Part shown: positions 18,270 to 20,725 of the stretch, piece after piece | How the letters are laid out: each line of letters begins with the position of its first letter | Position numbering within the stretch: position 1 is the stretch's first letter | Assembly (NCBI GenBank): GCA_014904985.1 | Contig: MU129154.1 | Location: 3,408 to 24,132, forward strand | Direction of reading: 5' to 3' | Origin: Hydnum rufescens UP504 | Lineage: Eukaryota > Basidiomycota > Agaricomycetes > Cantharellales > Hydnaceae | Length of the DNA: 20,725 bases | The notes under the pieces: model-generated | Seen by the model: the letters and a program-made list of their open reading frames with translations, nothing else | Told to the model about the DNA's origin: nothing | Database searches by the model: none | Made by a program: the position numbers and the translations under genes

Positions 18270-20725
18270 TTAAATTTCCATATCTAGACTTTCTTCAGAT
18301 GACTCGCAATAAGATTCAGTGATTTGGGGTTCTTCCGTGTGACTTCCTAGAATTTCTTGAAGAATGTTCCGTCGCCTCCACTCCACTAATTTGTCTTCCC
18401 AATAGCCCCATGAATCTGTGGCTCTCGGCAGTGGCCAAAGATAGCTACTTAATTGGTTTTCTGGTCCAAGGGATACCGGTGGTCGTTGTTTCTTGATAAT
18501 AATATCCCTGTTGAACGTCATTGCATGTCCTGTATTTTTTGTGTATTTTTGTATTTTCTTGAATTGATCCTTCTTCTATGGCGCTGTGGCTCTCATTGCC
18601 GACGCTGTCCGTTATGGCTATATTGTCACGCATATGATATTTTTTTAATCGGTTTCCAGCGAATATTCCATTGATTAGGGTTCCATCCAATTCTTCAAGT
18701 CGATAGGATCCACGAGGATGATGATGCTGAACCCTGTATGGTCCAATCCACCGTATTTCCCCCTTTCGTCCATGTTGCATTAGTAATACAGAATTAAATA
18801 CCAGCACAATTGTCCCCGGTGAATAATTTCCATTTACTAATATATTTTCATTTCGTTTGGCGTAATCCTGTGCACTTCGAATTCTTGCTTTGAGGACGTC
18901 ATTTGAGGCCGCTTGGATATCCTCGTCTCAGTGTGCTAACTGTATTCCGCGGATTGCTAGTAATTCTTCTGTGGTTTGGACTGCACCCCATTTTAATGTA
19001 TACCACGATGCATCCGTAATATCGAATGGAAACACGTGATGCTTTTCCGTAAAGTAGGTAATAGGGGGTGTGGCCAGTCGTCCGCTTTACTGTTACTCGG
19101 TCTGCCCACATACATGAATAAAAATATTTTGACCATTGACTCGGATTTCCTTTACTAGCGACGAATAACGAATTAATCCAGGTCCTATGACTGCGTTCTA
19201 TCATTCCATTTGCTTCCGGGTGGTACGGGGCTGCTCGGACAATGGGAACATTATATTCATCTGCCATGGTTTGGACTAATCCATCAAATTCCGCGCCATT
19301 GTCCGTAGTGATTTGTAATACACAGCCGAACCGGCACATGACGTCTTCAAATAGAAACCGGGCGACGTTCTTACTTGAGGCCTTACGTAACATCTTTGCT
19401 TCCAGCCATCCGGAGAGATCATCCCGGAGATCGACGATATATTTGAATCCGTTAGATACCGGCATGTGAACCGTGTCCATATTAAATTTACGTAATATTG
19501 TATTAACGTAGGTCGGGCTCAATGTGATTTTTGGGCGGGTCACAGATCTTTGCTGGCATTCATGGCATGTCCGGCAATACCAGGCCACATAGGATAACAT
19601 ATTAGGCCAGTAAAATCTGTCTGATAATTTTTTGAACGTCGGGTCTCGTCCGCGGTGACCAGATTCGTCATGTGCTGCCTTACATAAGCGGGCTCGATCA
19701 TCCGGGTTTTTGATAACTTTCAGTGGCAATTGACCAGTTTTAGGCCTTCTCCATAGGGTTTCTTGATACAAAAAATAGTGTTTGGTACTCTGAATAAATG
19801 TTTTGGTGTTCTTGACTCCTGAGGGTATTTTTAAGTGGTTTAAGTAATATTCAATCCTTTTCCAATAGTCTTCTCCATCAGAATCTTTGAGTTTGTGTGG
19901 ATGTTCTTTGATTTTTGAGTCAATTTCTGAGTGTTGTGAGACTGTATTGAAATTTCTTTGAGTTACTGAGTGGGCTTGGCATGAAAGAGCTACAAATCCA
20001 CCATTTCTTGACATATTTTCTTGTGGTTTGAGTGATATTACTGTGTTATTTTGTCTGAATTCAATGATGTCTTCATATGGTTCCCTCTTAATCCTTGTAG
20101 CTGATAGTGTGGCTGCTGAGGAATCATGCAGAGTCCAGTCTTCATATTCTTCTAGGGATTGTGGTCCAGGAATATAATTTTCTAGTTCATTCTCTAAATT
20201 TTCTGAATCATTTTTATGTCCTGAATGTTTTGACAATCCTTCTGGTTTTGTTTCTGAGACAAGGATCCAGTCTTCTTCATGAGGTCTTGGTCCAGTAATA
20301 AAATGGCCTGGTTCATCTGGTTCCAGTTCATCTTCTGATTCAACTGAGTCATTTTCATGTGCTGGGCGCCTAGATAATCCATCTGGACCTTGGTGTTTTG
20401 TGGCTGGAACATGGACCAATTCAAAATCAAATAGCTGAATGTAGGAGATCCATCGTGACATAGCCGCATTTGGTAATCCTGGTGTATTAATGGTTTGCTT
20501 GAGAAATTTGGCATCTACTTCCACTCTAAAATGGATTCCCCAGAGATCATTCCTTTGTGCTTTGAGTGCTTTGAATAGTCCTTTCAATTCTATTTGTGGT
20601 TGGGAATACTTGGTTTCAGCTTCATTATTGGTTACTGATCCAAAGACAATTGGATGTCGTCCATCTTCCAGGGTTTGATATTCAATCCATCCTACTGCCA
20701 TGATAGACTATCTACTGCAAGTGTT
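18270..20725 (-). mobile_element. pol: Ty3/gypsy retrotransposon pol: RNase H, integrase, C-terminal domain (degenerate, 5' part outside window)
   Basis: A 600-codon frame (20701-18899) carries RNase H (E38 in QIELKG, D63 in VEVDAK, D107 in GPDGLS; the first Asp lies in AVDS just upstream, in another frame near 20706), an acidic linker, the integrase HHCC zinc finger (H344, H349, C379, C382) and the DDE core (D409, D467, E502; spacing 35). Homology leaves this frame after YYLLYGK near 19046 and resumes one frame over (HHVFPFDITDASW, LLAIRGIQLAH), with TGA at 18928-18930 where the family has Arg, then VLVFNSVLLMQHGRKGEIRW and GPYRV...YRLEELDGTLI. A further shift at a T6 run (18535-18540) leads into a Trp/Pro-containing tail ending at 18270. 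Reverse transcriptase, protease and Gag would lie beyond 20725. Clearly non-functional. Confidence 0.93.

Overview
The window reads as nuclear DNA of a mushroom-forming basidiomycete (Agaricomycetes). The grounds are 47-69 nt GT-AG introns, two KDZ-superfamily (Kyakuja-Dileera-Zisupton) transposase copies, and a Ty3/gypsy pol of the type common in these fungi. No intact conserved host gene is visible. The whole stretch looks like a nest of decaying mobile elements and their companion genes. Species cannot be named from the sequence.

Layout. 1-954 (+): 3' end of a KDZ transposase with one frameshift. 1190-5212 (+): a decayed multi-exon companion gene with an 18-bp minisatellite at its start, an ancestral Ser-Arg-rich tract and a 24-bp coding minisatellite near its end. 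5213-5753: intergenic, two tandem arrays. 5754-9869 (-): a nearly complete KDZ transposase gene in ten coding segments whose nine introns are all phase-consistent, broken only by four in-frame TGA codons; its 5' end (9870-10585) is unresolved. 10.6-12.6 kb: no gene, but tandem repeats and a dense cluster of heat-shock-element-like and TGASTCA motifs. 12.6-13.16 kb: Pol III-like boxes and a 160-bp repeat in three copies. 13.6-15.2 kb (-): fossil of an unknown gene with two homologous modules of about 90 residues and a TATA promoter. 15.4-16.03 kb: poly-T and a CpG-decayed repeat field. 16.13-17.83 kb (-): unknown coiled-coil protein gene with one canonical intron and one TGA. 17.83-18.27 kb: promoter or LTR-like DNA. 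18.27-20.73 kb (-): Ty3/gypsy pol (RNase H, integrase, C-terminal domain), running off the window.

The unifying observation is the way these genes are broken. I count 14 premature stops in my gene models: 13 TGA, one TAG, no TAA. Where a paralogue or family knowledge helps, TGA sits where Arg (CGA) or another basic residue is expected. Two 44-bp repeat copies at 15.75 and 15.81 kb differ at five sites, all CpG to TpG or CpA. Coding minisatellites vary among Arg, His and Cys codons, the set reached from CGY by CpG transitions. This points to heavy cytosine methylation followed by deamination, or a CpG-directed RIP-like process. Several frameshifts lie in short homopolymers, so assembly error must be excluded for those.
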